The position numbers and the translations under genes were made by a program. 64,000 nt of DNA. It comes from Timema cristinae (lineage: Eukaryota > Arthropoda > Insecta > Phasmatodea > Timematidae). The DNA is taken from contig JBCFYV010001001.1 in the NCBI GenBank assembly GCA_039000515.1, forward strand, positions 13,195,373 to 13,259,372. Reading direction: 5' to 3'. Below the pieces are notes generated by a model, which searched no databases, was not told the origin of the DNA, and saw only the letters and a list, made by a program, of their open reading frames with translations. Shown here one piece after another: positions 55,535 to 64,000 of this stretch; position 1 is the stretch's first letter, and each line of letters opens with the position of its first letter.

Positions 55535-56265
55535 AGAAAACATAGGCTCCGTTTAAATGTGTGTCTTTATCCGTGATTTTGGGAAATTAGGATCAAATTT
55601 ACAAATAGTTTTTTATACATTCATAAAGTCCTACTAGACTTACTAGCCAAAGTTATAATATTATTGCTTTGAACTAATTAAAAAATAATGAACCGTCACA
55701 CTAGAATATTTAGTCAACGGTAAAGTCAAAACTAAATTTAACAAAAATCACTTAATGCTATATTACATTTATTATAATGATGTAATATAGATTTATTTTA
55801 AATATCACATAACTTTGTGTTTGGGAAACTAAACACTCACATAGATAATACTATTTTTCGTAAATTAAAAAAAGAACTTTATGCACAGTTTTAGTAATTA
55901 AATTAGTGTAATTAAGTATATAATTACTTAAAACTACTTTACATGGCATAAACCAAAAATCTCAATCATATCAGCCGAGTAATGTGTACATAATTCTAAC
56001 TAAAACTACAATAATTTCATTGACACTTCTTATTCTGAGACTTAAAAAAAATAATTAAAATTTATATATTTCACACAATTTAGATTATTTTTCAATTGGT
56101 TGGAAAAATAAATAGTGAAAATTATTTATATGTCAAATACTGTACATATTTTGGATTATAGTTTTTTTAAAGCTATGACTCAAATTTTACAATAAAATGC
56201 GTGAAAATAACTTAAAGACTATTTTGTTTGAATCATAGAAATAAAAAAACAAACCTGTTATTTTC
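55535..56265. other. no gene seen; AT-rich
   Basis: Very AT-rich, with no repeats of the families described here. Confidence 0.5.
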
Positions 56266-56267
56266 TT

Positions 56268-56488
56268 TTTTGCACAGCGTTTTACTACCCACTCGAGATT
56301 TCAATATTTTCACTAATGGGTTAGGGATGTTGAAGGAAAAATTTAAAGTCAATGTACCCGCATTTGCATGGAAGGATTGTGAGGGACTATTTAATAAACA
56401 ATTCTTTTAGTATGTAGGATTTGAGCCACTATCTTACAGACTCCGAGCCTTATTTGAGTGTGACGAGTTAGATCACAAGATCACAAGT
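56268..56488 (-). mobile_element. SINE-2 copy, diverged
   Basis: Minus strand: GCACAGCGTTTTACTACCCA, CATTTGCATGGAAGGATTGT, GACTATTTAATAAACAATTC, and a head remnant GTGTGACGAGTTAGATCACA. The nearest mobile element downstream of the receptor gene's stop codon, about 1.1 kb away. Confidence 0.75.
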
Positions 56489-56489
56489 G

Positions 56490-57600
56490 AGTAAAACATA
56501 TATTGGTGATTAAAGGGTTTGAGACAATTACAAATCTTTCGGTTTTTCTATAGACAAATATTTGTGAATCTATAATATTTTTCATCTTTTACTTTGAAAT
56601 TTTTTTAAGGCAAATAAAAGCAGTAATAAAAAATTCAATACTAAGATATCTGGTGACAAACCCTAGACTTTCATTAATTAGTTGTTTGATTGGATTCATT
56701 TATTAAGACTAAAAGACCAGAGCTCTAGTTTGACAAATAAAATATGAAACCACTTTAATGGTAAATATTATATTACTTTATTTGTGAGTAATCATAGTCA
56801 TTCCTTCTAATAGGTAAAATTTTGGTAAGTAGATATATTTTTATAATTACCTTACCGTCAACCATTGGTAACACTACCCAATAGCCAGTGGCAAAGATTT
56901 AATTTTTATATTGGCTAACTGAGTAATTTAGCCTTTCAATTTATAAAATTCCTGACATTTAAATCAAAAACATATTTATTTTGATTTAAAAGTTTTAATT
57001 GTGTCCGTCTGCATTGCCCGCCTTGCTTATCATCCTAGAATTTATAAATACAAATTTAATTGTAGCCTAACGTTTGATGTTACGATATTTTTAATTGTTT
57101 AAGAAATTTAATTATGTGAAAAATAGTACATATCTTCAAATTTATATAAGTGTGAGTTAATTTGAACAATACTCGACTCAAATCCCCATTAATAGGTGTT
57201 CATAAGAATATATAAAAAATAATACTTTGTTGATTATACATTTATCGAGTCATATGAAACATTTATAGAATGTTTGTCTTGTGGGGTTTGACTTTCAGGT
57301 ATATGGCATGATAAGTAAGATGTGTGTTCTCTCTGGGTAAAAATGTCTGAATATTTTTGGATAAAATCAATACAATGAAGATCGCAAACTCGATGTTTCT
57401 TTGACTTCGTTTTGAATTTCAATATGTGTACTGATAAAAAAAAAAGGATTATCAATATTCGTCTCAACAGATATTAACTATTTATAAAATAAAAACATTA
57501 TTTGAATTAAAAATATGTAACAGTTTTTATAAACTCAAATATTTATCACAACTCTTATTTAGAGGAAGGAAAAAAAAAATGGATGGATTTCCATATCAGT
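56490..57600 (-). other. 3' flank of the Knirps-family gene
   Basis: The sequence 3' of the stop codon on the minus strand is AT-rich and holds no other gene. It should contain the 3' UTR. The canonical AATAAA signal was not found in the first few hundred bases; candidate positions exist further out (for example the complement of TTTATT near 56773 and 56972). The polyadenylation site cannot be placed. Confidence 0.45.
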
Positions 57601-58647
57601 TTATCCTGATTGAGGCACTTCAGCGGTTCTTTTTCTCGTCAAGTCCAGCGGAGACGTTATGTTCCTCACGCCATCTTTATAAGTCCTTGTATCATCTTCC
57701 ACTTTAACTCGTTTGAGCTTTGACTCACTTCCAACGAGCGCCTCAGCATCTGTTGGCAACGAGCCATGCGGCACTAAGGTCTGCGATTTCACCGAAAGGT
57801 CGATAGGTTGGTCTTGTTCTACAGCCACGCCTCCCAACGCAGGACTACGCAACAGAAGGTCACCTCCGGTCCGAAGAATCGGAAGAGGACTACTGCTGTG
57901 GTTGTCTAAGAACACTTGGTGTCTATTGACGGGCGTAAGCCCGGGTCGAGTCGCCGAAGCTCCTGTCGGGATAAGAGATTGTACTACGGGGTGTATGAAG
58001 GTGGTGACAGGAGGGGAGGATGTATGATGTGGAATGTAAAAGTGTGGTGGGGATGAGAAAGAGTTACTTGCGCTCGAAGAACTAACTGGTGAGTTAGGTA
58101 TTGGGGTCAACGTCACCATGGCTGATAGTTTCTTCTGGCTATGTAAGTAATCAGTTTCGCTGAATGGGGAAGGTGATTGATGGGATGATGGAGGCCTCAG
58201 GAAACTAAGAGCGCTCGGGGATCTCGAAATGTCACCTTCTGTCTCTCCCATCGAGGACAATGACTCTTCTGAAGAGCAGTTACTCTTCATTTCACTGTCT
58301 ATCCTCCTTTTTTTGTTGTATTTTTTGTAAATACTGTTTACTAAAGGTGGAGAGGGCAGTTGTTTCTCTGGTGGCAAAAAATGGTTGTTGAAAAAGGCAC
58401 TGGGATACAAACCATTTCCAAAAAAAGGGGCGTTTGGATGGGCGTCGTTGGGTTGGTTGTTGTTATTGGATTGTTCCTGAAGCAGGCAGTGGATCTTGAA
58501 CCAGTTGGAGCGGCGGCCGTACCTAGATCCGCTCTTGGACATCCCCACCAGGAGGCACTTCCGGAGTCGACAGGCCTTGCACGATGTGCGGTTCTTCTTG
58601 TCAATGACGCACTCGCCGTTATTCTTGCACTCGGAAATAGAGCTCAT
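57601..58647 (-). CDS. kni-family (knrl/eg-like): Knirps-family nuclear receptor, last exon (5' incomplete)
   Basis: DNA-binding transcription regulator of the arthropod Knirps family (Knirps, Knirps-related, Eagle). These proteins have a two-finger nuclear receptor DNA-binding domain but no canonical ligand-binding domain. The visible 348 residues start at [13 protein letters not shown]. The second zinc finger is complete: C7, C13, C23, C26 in the pattern C-x5-C-x9-C-x2-C. It is followed by the Knirps box at about 37-59 ([20 protein letters not shown]). Residues 60-280 are low-complexity, rich in Ser, Pro and Asn, with a basic cluster KKYNKKRR at 108-115 that may serve nuclear import. Near the C-terminus lie PIDLSVK (281-287) and PLDLTRK (333-339), matching the CtBP-binding consensus, and a sumoylation-type VKVEDD (314-319). 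The stop is TAA at 57601. The first Met is probably internal, because relatives have an upstream first finger that is missing here next to the gap. SSI-, NNGEC and MSKSGS are closer to Eagle as I recall it; ISECK and IDKKNRT to Knirps, so orthology stays open. Confidence 0.95.
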   Translation of the reverse strand: MSSISECKNNGECVIDKKNRTSCKACRLRKCLLVGMSKSGSRYGRRSNWFKIHCLLQEQSNNNNQPNDAHPNAPFFGNGLYPSAFFNNHFLPPEKQLPSPPLVNSIYKKYNKKRRIDSEMKSNCSSEESLSSMGETEGDISRSPSALSFLRPPSSHQSPSPFSETDYLHSQKKLSAMVTLTPIPNSPVSSSSASNSFSSPPHFYIPHHTSSPPVTTFIHPVVQSLIPTGASATRPGLTPVNRHQVFLDNHSSSPLPILRTGGDLLLRSPALGGVAVEQDQPIDLSVKSQTLVPHGSLPTDAEALVGSESKLKRVKVEDDTRTYKDGVRNITSPLDLTRKRTAEVPQSG

Positions 58648-58747
58648 NNNNNNNNNNNNNNNNNNNNNNNNNNNNNNNNNNNNNNNNNNNNNNNNNNNNN
58701 NNNNNNNNNNNNNNNNNNNNNNNNNNNNNNNNNNNNNNNNNNNNNNN
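58648..58747. other. assembly gap, 100 N
   Basis: Exactly 100 N, the size conventionally used for a gap of unknown length. It falls at the 5' edge of the receptor exon, so the splice acceptor and possibly the exon for the first zinc finger may lie in the missing sequence. The open frame that appears to cross the gap is an artefact of N being translated as any residue. Confidence 0.97.
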
Positions 58748-58767
58748 TAATAATAATAATAATAATA
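58748..58767 (+). repeat. (TAA)n microsatellite at the gap edge
   Basis: Short TAA run directly next to the gap, suggesting that the assembly broke in a simple-sequence tract. On the minus strand it reads as a Tyr run in the false gap-spanning frame. Confidence 0.9.
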
Positions 58768-58820
58768 GTTCGGTCCCTTACAGTTTTCATTCATAATAGC
58801 CAGAGAAGAAGAGTGTCTAC

Positions 58821-58860
58821 CTGCTAATCCGCCCCCTCCTCCGCCCCGCCCCCTCTGCCA
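58821..58860 (-). promoter_or_regulatory. GC-box-like cluster upstream of the exon
   Basis: On the minus strand the sequence contains GGGGGCGGGGCGGAGGAGGG and GGGCGG, matching Sp/KLF-type GC boxes, in a window that is otherwise AT-rich. It lies 5' of the receptor exon in transcription direction, in what would be intron or promoter. Function is inferred from composition only. Confidence 0.3.
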
Positions 58861-58864
58861 TACC

Positions 58865-59250
58865 CAAAACTTCAGCCCAAGACTTCCCAGTCACTCCACC
58901 GCTGACGAAGATAGTTTTTTTGGCTCTCAACGGGACGGACCGTTAGCACCAACTCTCACCTTTTTCTCAGCGATGCAAACGCTATCTTACGGATTTTTCT
59001 CAACATTAGCTCTGACCAAACAACGTTAAAAGCTACCCACTGAACAAGAGAATTTAAAATGTATATCTTTTATTTTCTTGTATTTTTTTTTATTTTGTAT
59101 TTAGCACGCTACTTTTTTATCTTAAAAAATTAATATTATGTTTAATTTATCCAAAATTATAGCTTTCTAACTTATCATTTATTTTAAAGTTTATCAATAT
59201 GAATTATTTCATACTTGTTTTTAGTCAATTATTTATAAATAATGCATATT
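58865..59250. other. 5' flank or intron of the Knirps-family gene
   Basis: Checked on the minus strand for the first zinc finger (a CEGCK-type motif): none found. GC content falls steadily from 58870 to 59100 into AT-rich DNA. Confidence 0.5.
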
Positions 59251-59255
59251 TTTAA

Positions 59256-59525
59256 TTTCTCTCGACATCTCAGAGAGAAAGTATTGTGATAACTTAGTCA
59301 AAACTATCAAACTCGAGATTTTGAATAAATGTCGACGTTTAATGACCCCCTAAAACAAAAATAAGTTTTTTCTCGCAATGATACTGTTTGTTGGGCTAGA
59401 GCCGAAACTATTTTACGAATTAAGCTAAAACTTGGTATCTGGGGTTTTCATAAAATTCCCCCCAAGGAGCTTTGGAATCAGACATCTAACCCTAAATTTA
59501 AGGGTAGGTAACTTAATACACTTGC
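59256..59525 (+). repeat. dispersed repeat with 5' hairpin, copy 2
   Basis: Starts with the hairpin TTTCTCTC / GAGAGAAA (59256-59263 with 59273-59280). It continues AGTATTGTGATAACTTAGTC, CTCGAGATTTTGAATAAATG, AATGACCCCCTAAAAC, GCTAGAGCCGAAACTATTTT, GCTAAAACTTGGTATCTGG, GGGTTTTCATAAAATT. Co-linear with 21047-21345 but lacking its (GTCT)n run. Confidence 0.8.
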
Positions 59526-59529
59526 TCTA

Positions 59530-60000
59530 CATATTATATGGGAAAATTCATTCGATTGTGTCGTAACATTTATTTTAATACTGTAAGTAAATATCTAAAG
59601 TAAAACACACTTAATGCATTGTGTTTATTTTTATTGAAAGATAATAATTACAACACGAAATTAAATAACGAAACTGTTCTGTTGCTCGCATCATCAAGTC
59701 TCCATGCATCATATTCGTAAAATGATGTGGTTTCATCCGAAACCTAAAGATTATTTACATCTCCGTAGCTTCGCTTATTCATGTACAATTAATTGTGCAA
59801 GTGTCAGTTTTCTTCCTTATCCATGAACTGAGCATAATCTATGAGATTTCAGAGAATTAAAGTGAGTAAAATGTAATATATATGGAAACTGAGGGGAAGA
59901 AAGCAATGCTATACAATTATATGTATAAGAAAGAGGAATCTTGGGGAACGAATGATTGTAATTACGGAAATCAGACGTCTCTGAATCATATTCGAATGAA
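59530..60000. other. no gene seen
   Basis: AT-rich sequence; a minus-strand 65-codon frame at 59817-60014 is unremarkable. Confidence 0.45.
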
Positions 60001-60002
60001 TT

Positions 60003-60079
60003 AAAAAATGACACCTGGAAACGGGAATTGAGCCCGAGACCTCTGGCTTAGCGCACCAATGAAAACTGCTAGATAACAT

Positions 60080-60080
<1 letters not shown>
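60003..60080 (-). mobile_element. SINE-6 head, interrupted by a SINE-1 insertion
   Basis: Plus strand GACACCTGGAAACGGGAATT, GAGCCCGAGACCTCTGG and CACCAATGAAAACTGCTAG correspond to the reverse of the head at 15692-15780. The SINE-1 copy starts immediately next to it. Confidence 0.55.
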
Positions 60081-60082
<2 letters not shown>

Positions 60083-60127
<45 letters not shown>

Positions 60128-60390
60128 GCACCACGTCTTACTACCCGTTCGGGTTATACGCACTTACTAATGTGTAATGGTAGGGTGATTGTGAGATGAA
60201 ATGAAGGACCTACAGTTTAACGTGGAATCCGAACCACGGTGGAGACCTGGCATTCCTCACATTCACAAGATGTCTTGTCAGAGGTGAAGGAAGGGTTTGG
60301 TAATCAGATAAATCTTTGCCGGGACCGAGAATTGAACCCCGGCCGCCAGCATAGAAGTCTGACACCTTACCCCTAGACCACCAGGTCTCC
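60083..60390 (-). mobile_element. SINE-1 copy with perfect target-site duplication
   Basis: Minus strand, full length: long (ATT)n (the reversed tail), TAGCACCACGTCTTACTACC, GAACCACGGTGGAGACCTGG, AAGGAAGGGTTTGGTAATCA, and head ACCCCTAGACCACCAGGTC. GATAACATGTA occurs at 60072-60082 and at 60391-60401, a perfect 11-bp duplication. The open frame reading into it is not a gene. Confidence 0.95.
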
Positions 60391-60457
60391 GATAACATGT
60401 AAAGGTCACGTAATGCAAAGATATGTCAGGAGGAGCAAACATTTTTTATATCTTTCT

Positions 60458-60712
60458 ACGCAACGCGTCTTACTAAACGTTCGGGTTGTACGCATGTACT
60501 AATTATATCTACTCTAATGCGCCAGGGATGTGGAAGATTGAATTTAGAGGAAGCGCGTCAGCATTTGCATGGAGGGAGAATTGTAAACCATTTAGGGGAA
60601 ACTCAACTTCCGTACACCCGACAGGGATCGAACCCCTACCTCCCCATCATCGGCAGTCTAGTTTATTGCGAGAATGACGTCTTAGACCATGCAGCCACCG
60701 GGGTGGGTATAC
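60458..60712 (-). mobile_element. SINE-2 copy
   Basis: Minus strand: CGCAACGCGTCTTACTAAAC, TTTAGAGGAAGCGCGTCAGC, CATTTGCATGGAGGGAGAAT, ACCCGACAGGGATCGAACCC and head ACCATGCAGCCACCGGGGTG. Well preserved; two overlapping open frames over it reflect the SINE. Confidence 0.92.
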
Positions 60713-60714
60713 AT

Positions 60715-61070
60715 TTTATTAAAACTACTTTAATGCAACCATTACGTCAAGTTGTGTGATCTGCAGCTATCACGTTTGACAGGTAATATCAAAATCTATA
60801 AAATAAAGATAATCATATATTACAAAGTTAATGGTGTTGATCGATAAAATGGGTTTTTGTATTTGCTTGGAGGTTATTCTTACCATGTTTCTTACTGTAG
60901 ATATAATTTAATCATGTGAGAGGAATAAATGAAAGAGAAAGAAGTAAATATCCATAGATGTGTGTCGCACGGCAATGCCGCACGTGTATGCCGGTTTGAC
61001 GATGAAGCAGTTTTTGATGCCTCAACGTCGAAATGGAAGTGAAACCAATCTGTGTCCATTTTTTCTTCTT
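60715..61070. other. no gene seen
   Basis: CATTACGTCAAGTTGTGTGATCTGC near 60738 is another copy of the diffuse motif noted near 8930, 20523 and 30319. Otherwise nothing recognised. Confidence 0.45.
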
Positions 61071-61079
61071 CTATTCCTC

Positions 61080-61310
61080 CTTTCTTCCTTTTTTTTTTTT
61101 TTTTTTTTTACCTTCTGGTCTTTTCTCAGCACAGTTTAGTGAGTGGTCTATAAGATAAGTTATAGCATGTCCTGTCCAATTAATAGTCCTCCAACACCAG
61201 AGACATTCAAAGCGTTTGTGGTGGCGGCGAGTTATAGCCCGCGTTGCCAGACCCTGTGAACTAGGTCGCCTTCCTAGGACGATACACCATCTCTCTCCTA
61301 ACCTCAACAA
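61080..61310 (-). pseudogene. possible reverse-transcriptase element scrap
   Basis: Minus-strand frame contains FECLWCWRTINWTGH, which resembles the FEMWCWRR...W.GHI region of the element at 62215-63125 with the middle deleted. The N- and C-terminal parts of the frame do not fit. The end is a poly-Lys/T17 tract at 61091-61107. Weak evidence. Confidence 0.3.
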
Positions 61311-61431
61311 TCTGCACAGTCTTTAGGCTAAGATACTCTTTAGTGGAATAACGGTTCAAGTGACAGGTTACATCCATATTTCTATCACTGTCGCTTGTTA
61401 CTTGTTTGTCAGGTATTTACGCATATTTTTT

Positions 61432-61685
61432 TATCACCACGTATTAGTTAGTATCCGTTCTGGCTATATGAATATTTACTAATTACGCTAATGTATTAGA
61501 GTCGAGGAATGATGAATTTAAGAGAAATGTACCCACTTTTGCGTAGAGTAAGAGTAGGAAAACTTTTAAGTAATGTCATTCTCAGTACACCCAACCGGGA
61601 TTCGAAACCCTATATCCACGTTATCGGCAGTTAAGTGTATTGCAAGAGCTACACCTTATACCATGTAGCCATTTAATCGGGTTAC
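61432..61685 (-). mobile_element. SINE-2 copy
   Basis: Minus strand: CACCACGTATTAGTTAGTAT, GAATTTAAGAGAAATGTACC, CACTTTTGCGTAGAGTAAGA, CCAACCGGGATTCGAAACCC, and head CATGTAGCCATTTAATCGGG. Confidence 0.85.
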
Positions 61686-61689
61686 ACGC

Positions 61690-61845
61690 TTCTTAATCAT
61701 GCTTATAAGGCAGGGATGAAGAAAATATAATTTAGAAATAATGTATCCGCGTTTACGTGGAGGGTTATTGAGAAACTATTTAGGGGGGAAAATTCCTAAT
61801 TACACCCAACCGGGATTCGAGCACCAATCTCCTCATGACCGAAAA
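61690..61845 (-). mobile_element. SINE-2 copy, partial
   Basis: Minus strand: GCAGGGATGAAGAAAATATA, CGCGTTTACGTGGAGGGTTA, AACTATTTAGGGGGGAAAAT, CAACCGGGATTCGAGCACC. Lies head to tail with the preceding copy; its own head after 61845 is missing. Confidence 0.8.
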
Positions 61846-62034
61846 ACCAGAATAAATTATATTGATGACTATGCTGCTTTTCCACAGATTCAATTCTTTA
61901 AATAAATAATAGATTTAATGAAAATAAACTTATTTTGTTGATTTTTTAATCTGTATTTAATCTGTAATTTCTAAATATACGGACTTTTTAAAAACCCGAC
62001 TAACAAAAACCAGTTTAGCTATGATAGTAAACCT

Positions 62035-62155
62035 GCAACGCACACGCAGATTTAGGGAATCCCAATACCCCCAGAAGGAATTCAAACCCTGACCTCACAG
62101 TTACCAGCAAACCAGACTTAACGAGCTTAGTACGCGATCCCACTAAAGCGAGTGA
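62035..62155 (-). mobile_element. tRNA-like SINE head, partial
   Basis: Minus strand has GTCAGGGTTTGAATTCCTTC (B-box region) and, further 5', a decayed A-box region. Resembles SINE-2 in order (AGATTTAGGGAATCCC corresponds to the TTTAGGAAAAACC block) but is too diverged to assign firmly. Confidence 0.45.
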
Positions 62156-62214
62156 CAGGTTATGTAACTTTATCCTTAAAATTAAATGCAGAGTAAAATT
62201 GTTAGTAAATCGAT

Positions 62215-63125
62215 ATCGGCTAGTAGAGCGGCATCAAATGGAAGGACAGAAGGCTGATTTCAAACCTGTATCTGAGAGTAAAGGTGAGGCTGAATGGTGG
62301 AGAGAACGAACAGCTTGGATGTAGAAAGAAGAGTGAGACAAGGGTGCTGTTTGTCACCCAGTCTGTTCAACTTGTATGGAAAGTGGCTGGCCAGGGAAGC
62401 CCTAGAGGGACGTGGGAATTTCAGAATAGTAGGACGCGTCATCAAAACAGCGAAAACAGATGATCTAGCAATGCTAGCCAAAAAAAAAGAAGAGCTGCAG
62501 GAAATGATGGACCAGTAGGGTGGAGACAGTGAGAAAATATTGCATCGAGAATCAGGAGTTGGAAAGGATAGAACAGTAACTGCAAATTCTGCCAATAAAG
62601 GATATTTATTGCATCAAGTAAATTAGGTAAAGGATTGCCATGACCAAGAAATCTTTCAGCAAGGAGAGGTTACGGTTGACCAGAAAGTTGAGTTTGGAAC
62701 TGAGGCAGAAACTGATAGAATGCTTCATTTTGAGCATCGCAATATACGGAGCAGAAACTTGGACTCTTAGAGAGAGGCAAAGAAATACTTGGATAGCTTT
62801 TAAATGTGGTGCTGGAGAAGACTTGAGAAGATCAGATGGCAGACTGAAGAAGTCCTAAGAAGAGTGGGTGAGAAACGAACAATTTTGGATGTGATTCTTC
62901 GGTACAAAGAAAACTGGACAGGCCACATCTGTCTCAACTGTCCTTTTTACAACATCATAGAAGGAAAGATTGAGGGAAAAAGGATCATAGGAAGAAGGAG
63001 GATTCAAATACTTGATGACTTGAAGGAAATAAGAAAATTCTGAGAGCTTAAGAAGGAGGTAGAAGACAGGGTGCACTGGTGGTCTAAGTTCACTGACAAA
63101 AGGAATGGACCTGTCGTGAAACTGA
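62215..63125 (+). pseudogene. non-LTR retrotransposon reverse-transcriptase remnant
   Basis: Three frames must be combined. Frame A gives VRLNGGE near 62281. Then DVERRVRQGCCLSPSLFNLY starts the conserved RT block (62294-62518), followed by the position of the YADD catalytic box, here KTDD, so the enzyme would be inactive. Another frame (62640-62858) gives RLTRKLSLELRQKLIEC and SIAIYGAETWTLRERQ. A third (62804-63043) gives MWCWRRLEKIRW, EEVLRRVGEKRTILDV, NWTGHI and IEGKIEGKRIIGRRRIQILD. These are the characteristic parts of the 3' half of an RTE/Jockey-type ORF2 common in arthropod genomes. Frameshifts and a missing piece between 62518 and 62640 show that it is a fossil. The family differs from that at 38.9 kb. 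Confidence 0.88.
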
Positions 63126-63374
63126 ACACATAATAATATTCATCCTATTCTATTAATGTGTTTTTTGATATTGATTCTCACTTTGGTTTACATTTTAAAA
63201 TATTAATATATATCTTTTTCGCCTTTTTTTAAATGATAAATTGGTTCAATATATCTGACGTAAACCCTTTTATAAATGGAAATTTCTTCCAATTGGCCGC
63301 CTACAAAGTAATAAATAATAGAGTTCTATTCACAAACAAATCTGATTTATTTTGTTTTGTTCCGTACTCTGCGT

Positions 63375-63510
63375 CATACTACCAGTCTTTACATCCGCAT
63401 ATTTATACAAAGAGGATAAGAACTAAGAGGGGGAAATTGAAAAGGGTGTACCAATATTTGTGTAGCGGGAGAGAAGAAACCATTAAAAAAAATTGTCACA
63501 CTTGACTTAG
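63375..63510 (-). mobile_element. SINE-2 relic
   Basis: Minus strand: CATACTACCAGTCTTTACAT (tail), GAAAAGGGTGTACCAATATT, TGTGTAGCGGGAGAGAAGAA, ACCATTAAAAAAAATTG. The tail and centre are identifiable; the head is not. The 90-codon plus-strand frame that covers it is not a gene. Confidence 0.55.
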
Positions 63511-63519
63511 ATTTAAACA

Positions 63520-63800
63520 CAGCCCTCACCATCTCCGGAAAGAACCAAACAAGATGTGACTGACGTCTTTGTCCTTATACTCACATGTATCATATCAGCT
63601 ATCGTTAATTTGCAGGATACATATAACTCTAAAATGTATACCAATTATACAAAAATGTAGACTAAGCGTTTGATTGAAATATTCACTATTTTCTTTCTTA
63701 ACTAACACAATATAGACCTGTTAGCTGATGAAATAAAAATCTATGTAGAAATAGAAAAAAAAAAACTCCATGGCATCAGCCCACAAGCAAGCTATATTGA
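63520..63800. other. no gene seen
   Basis: Unremarkable spacer between two SINE copies. Confidence 0.45.
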
Positions 63801-63805
63801 CAGAG

Positions 63806-64000
63806 TGGCCACCGCATGTTGGCGAACATAGGGCGGTAGAGGGTGTCATGTGGTCAGTACAACGAACTGTTTGGTCATTAAATTCAGTTTTCTAAACTGG
63901 AGCTGCTACTATTTATTCAAGTAGATTCTCATTAATCCTCAGGAGGCTGAGTTGACCTCGTATCAGACCCACTGTTTCACAGAAAGAATGTGGAAACGCC
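63806..64000 (-). mobile_element. SINE-5 copy, cut by the window edge
   Basis: GGCCACCGCATGTTGGCGAA, TAGAGGGTGTCATGTGGTCA, GAGTTGACCTCGTATCAGAC and CCACTGTTTCACAGAAAGAA match 7708-7935 in order and orientation. The tRNA-like head would lie beyond position 64000. Confidence 0.82.

Noticed and set aside
58771..58827. MNENCKGPNYYYYYY as an upstream exon or start of the receptor
   Set aside because: It joins the receptor frame only across 100 N translated as unknown residues, ends in a microsatellite, and bears no resemblance to the first zinc finger or N-terminus of the family.
57713..58827. Long plus-strand and alternate minus-strand frames opposite the receptor exon
   Set aside because: They are antisense or shifted shadows of the receptor coding sequence; only the annotated frame gives conserved domains.

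Overview
The window looks like a stretch of a large, AT-rich, repeat-laden arthropod genome, most likely an insect. The only conserved protein-coding sequence is the last exon of a Knirps-family orphan nuclear receptor (57601-58647, minus strand), a family known from arthropods. It carries the second zinc finger, the complete Knirps box, a serine/proline-rich linker and two CtBP co-repressor motifs at the C-terminus. The first zinc finger is missing: an exactly 100-base run of N (an assembly gap) abuts the exon on its 5' side, and no first-finger sequence was seen between the gap and position 64000. The other long stretches look intronic or intergenic, with no second host gene recognised.

Most recognisable sequence is mobile DNA. 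Six tRNA-headed SINE groups are visible and named here SINE-1 to SINE-6 for convenience. SINE-1 and SINE-2 have different tRNA-like heads but the same 3' tail ending in (AAT)n. SINE-3 and SINE-4 share another tail. Several copies have clear target-site duplications. Non-autonomous DNA elements include a TTAA-flanked foldback MITE (26251-26643, 45355-45717, with one-armed relatives near 1.5 and 12.8 kb), a TTA-flanked Harbinger-like MITE (43221-43727), a TA-flanked MITE (47510-47685), and TIR elements at 35807-36505 and 50487-50848. Degraded non-LTR reverse-transcriptase remnants lie at 9.4, 32.3, 38.9, 48.7 and 62.2-63.1 kb.

Tandem repeats are the other large component: 56 bp (5.9 kb), CCAT-rich (7.1 kb), a 26-bp unit organised as a 78-bp higher-order repeat (15 kb), 84 bp (24.2 kb), 44 bp (28.3 kb), 46 bp (32.4-33.5 kb), 36 bp (49.1 kb) and 29 bp (51.5 kb). 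The 46-bp and 36-bp arrays at three separate places are built from the same bit of retrotransposon coding sequence (encoding the CNEVDWIELAQDRDR peptide), the most unusual pattern seen here. The 29-bp array is built from a tRNA-A-box-like sequence.

Layout: 0-20 kb is dense in SINEs; 20-34 kb is mainly unannotated AT-rich sequence with four tandem arrays or repeat copies; 35-37 kb holds a GC-rich island and a TIR element; 37.2-41.4 kb is an unusually repeat-poor AT-rich block; 41-51 kb is a dense patchwork of SINEs and MITEs; 51-57.6 kb is sparse; then comes the receptor exon; 59-64 kb is again SINE- and retroposon-rich. All coordinates of repeat edges are by eye and may be off by several bases.
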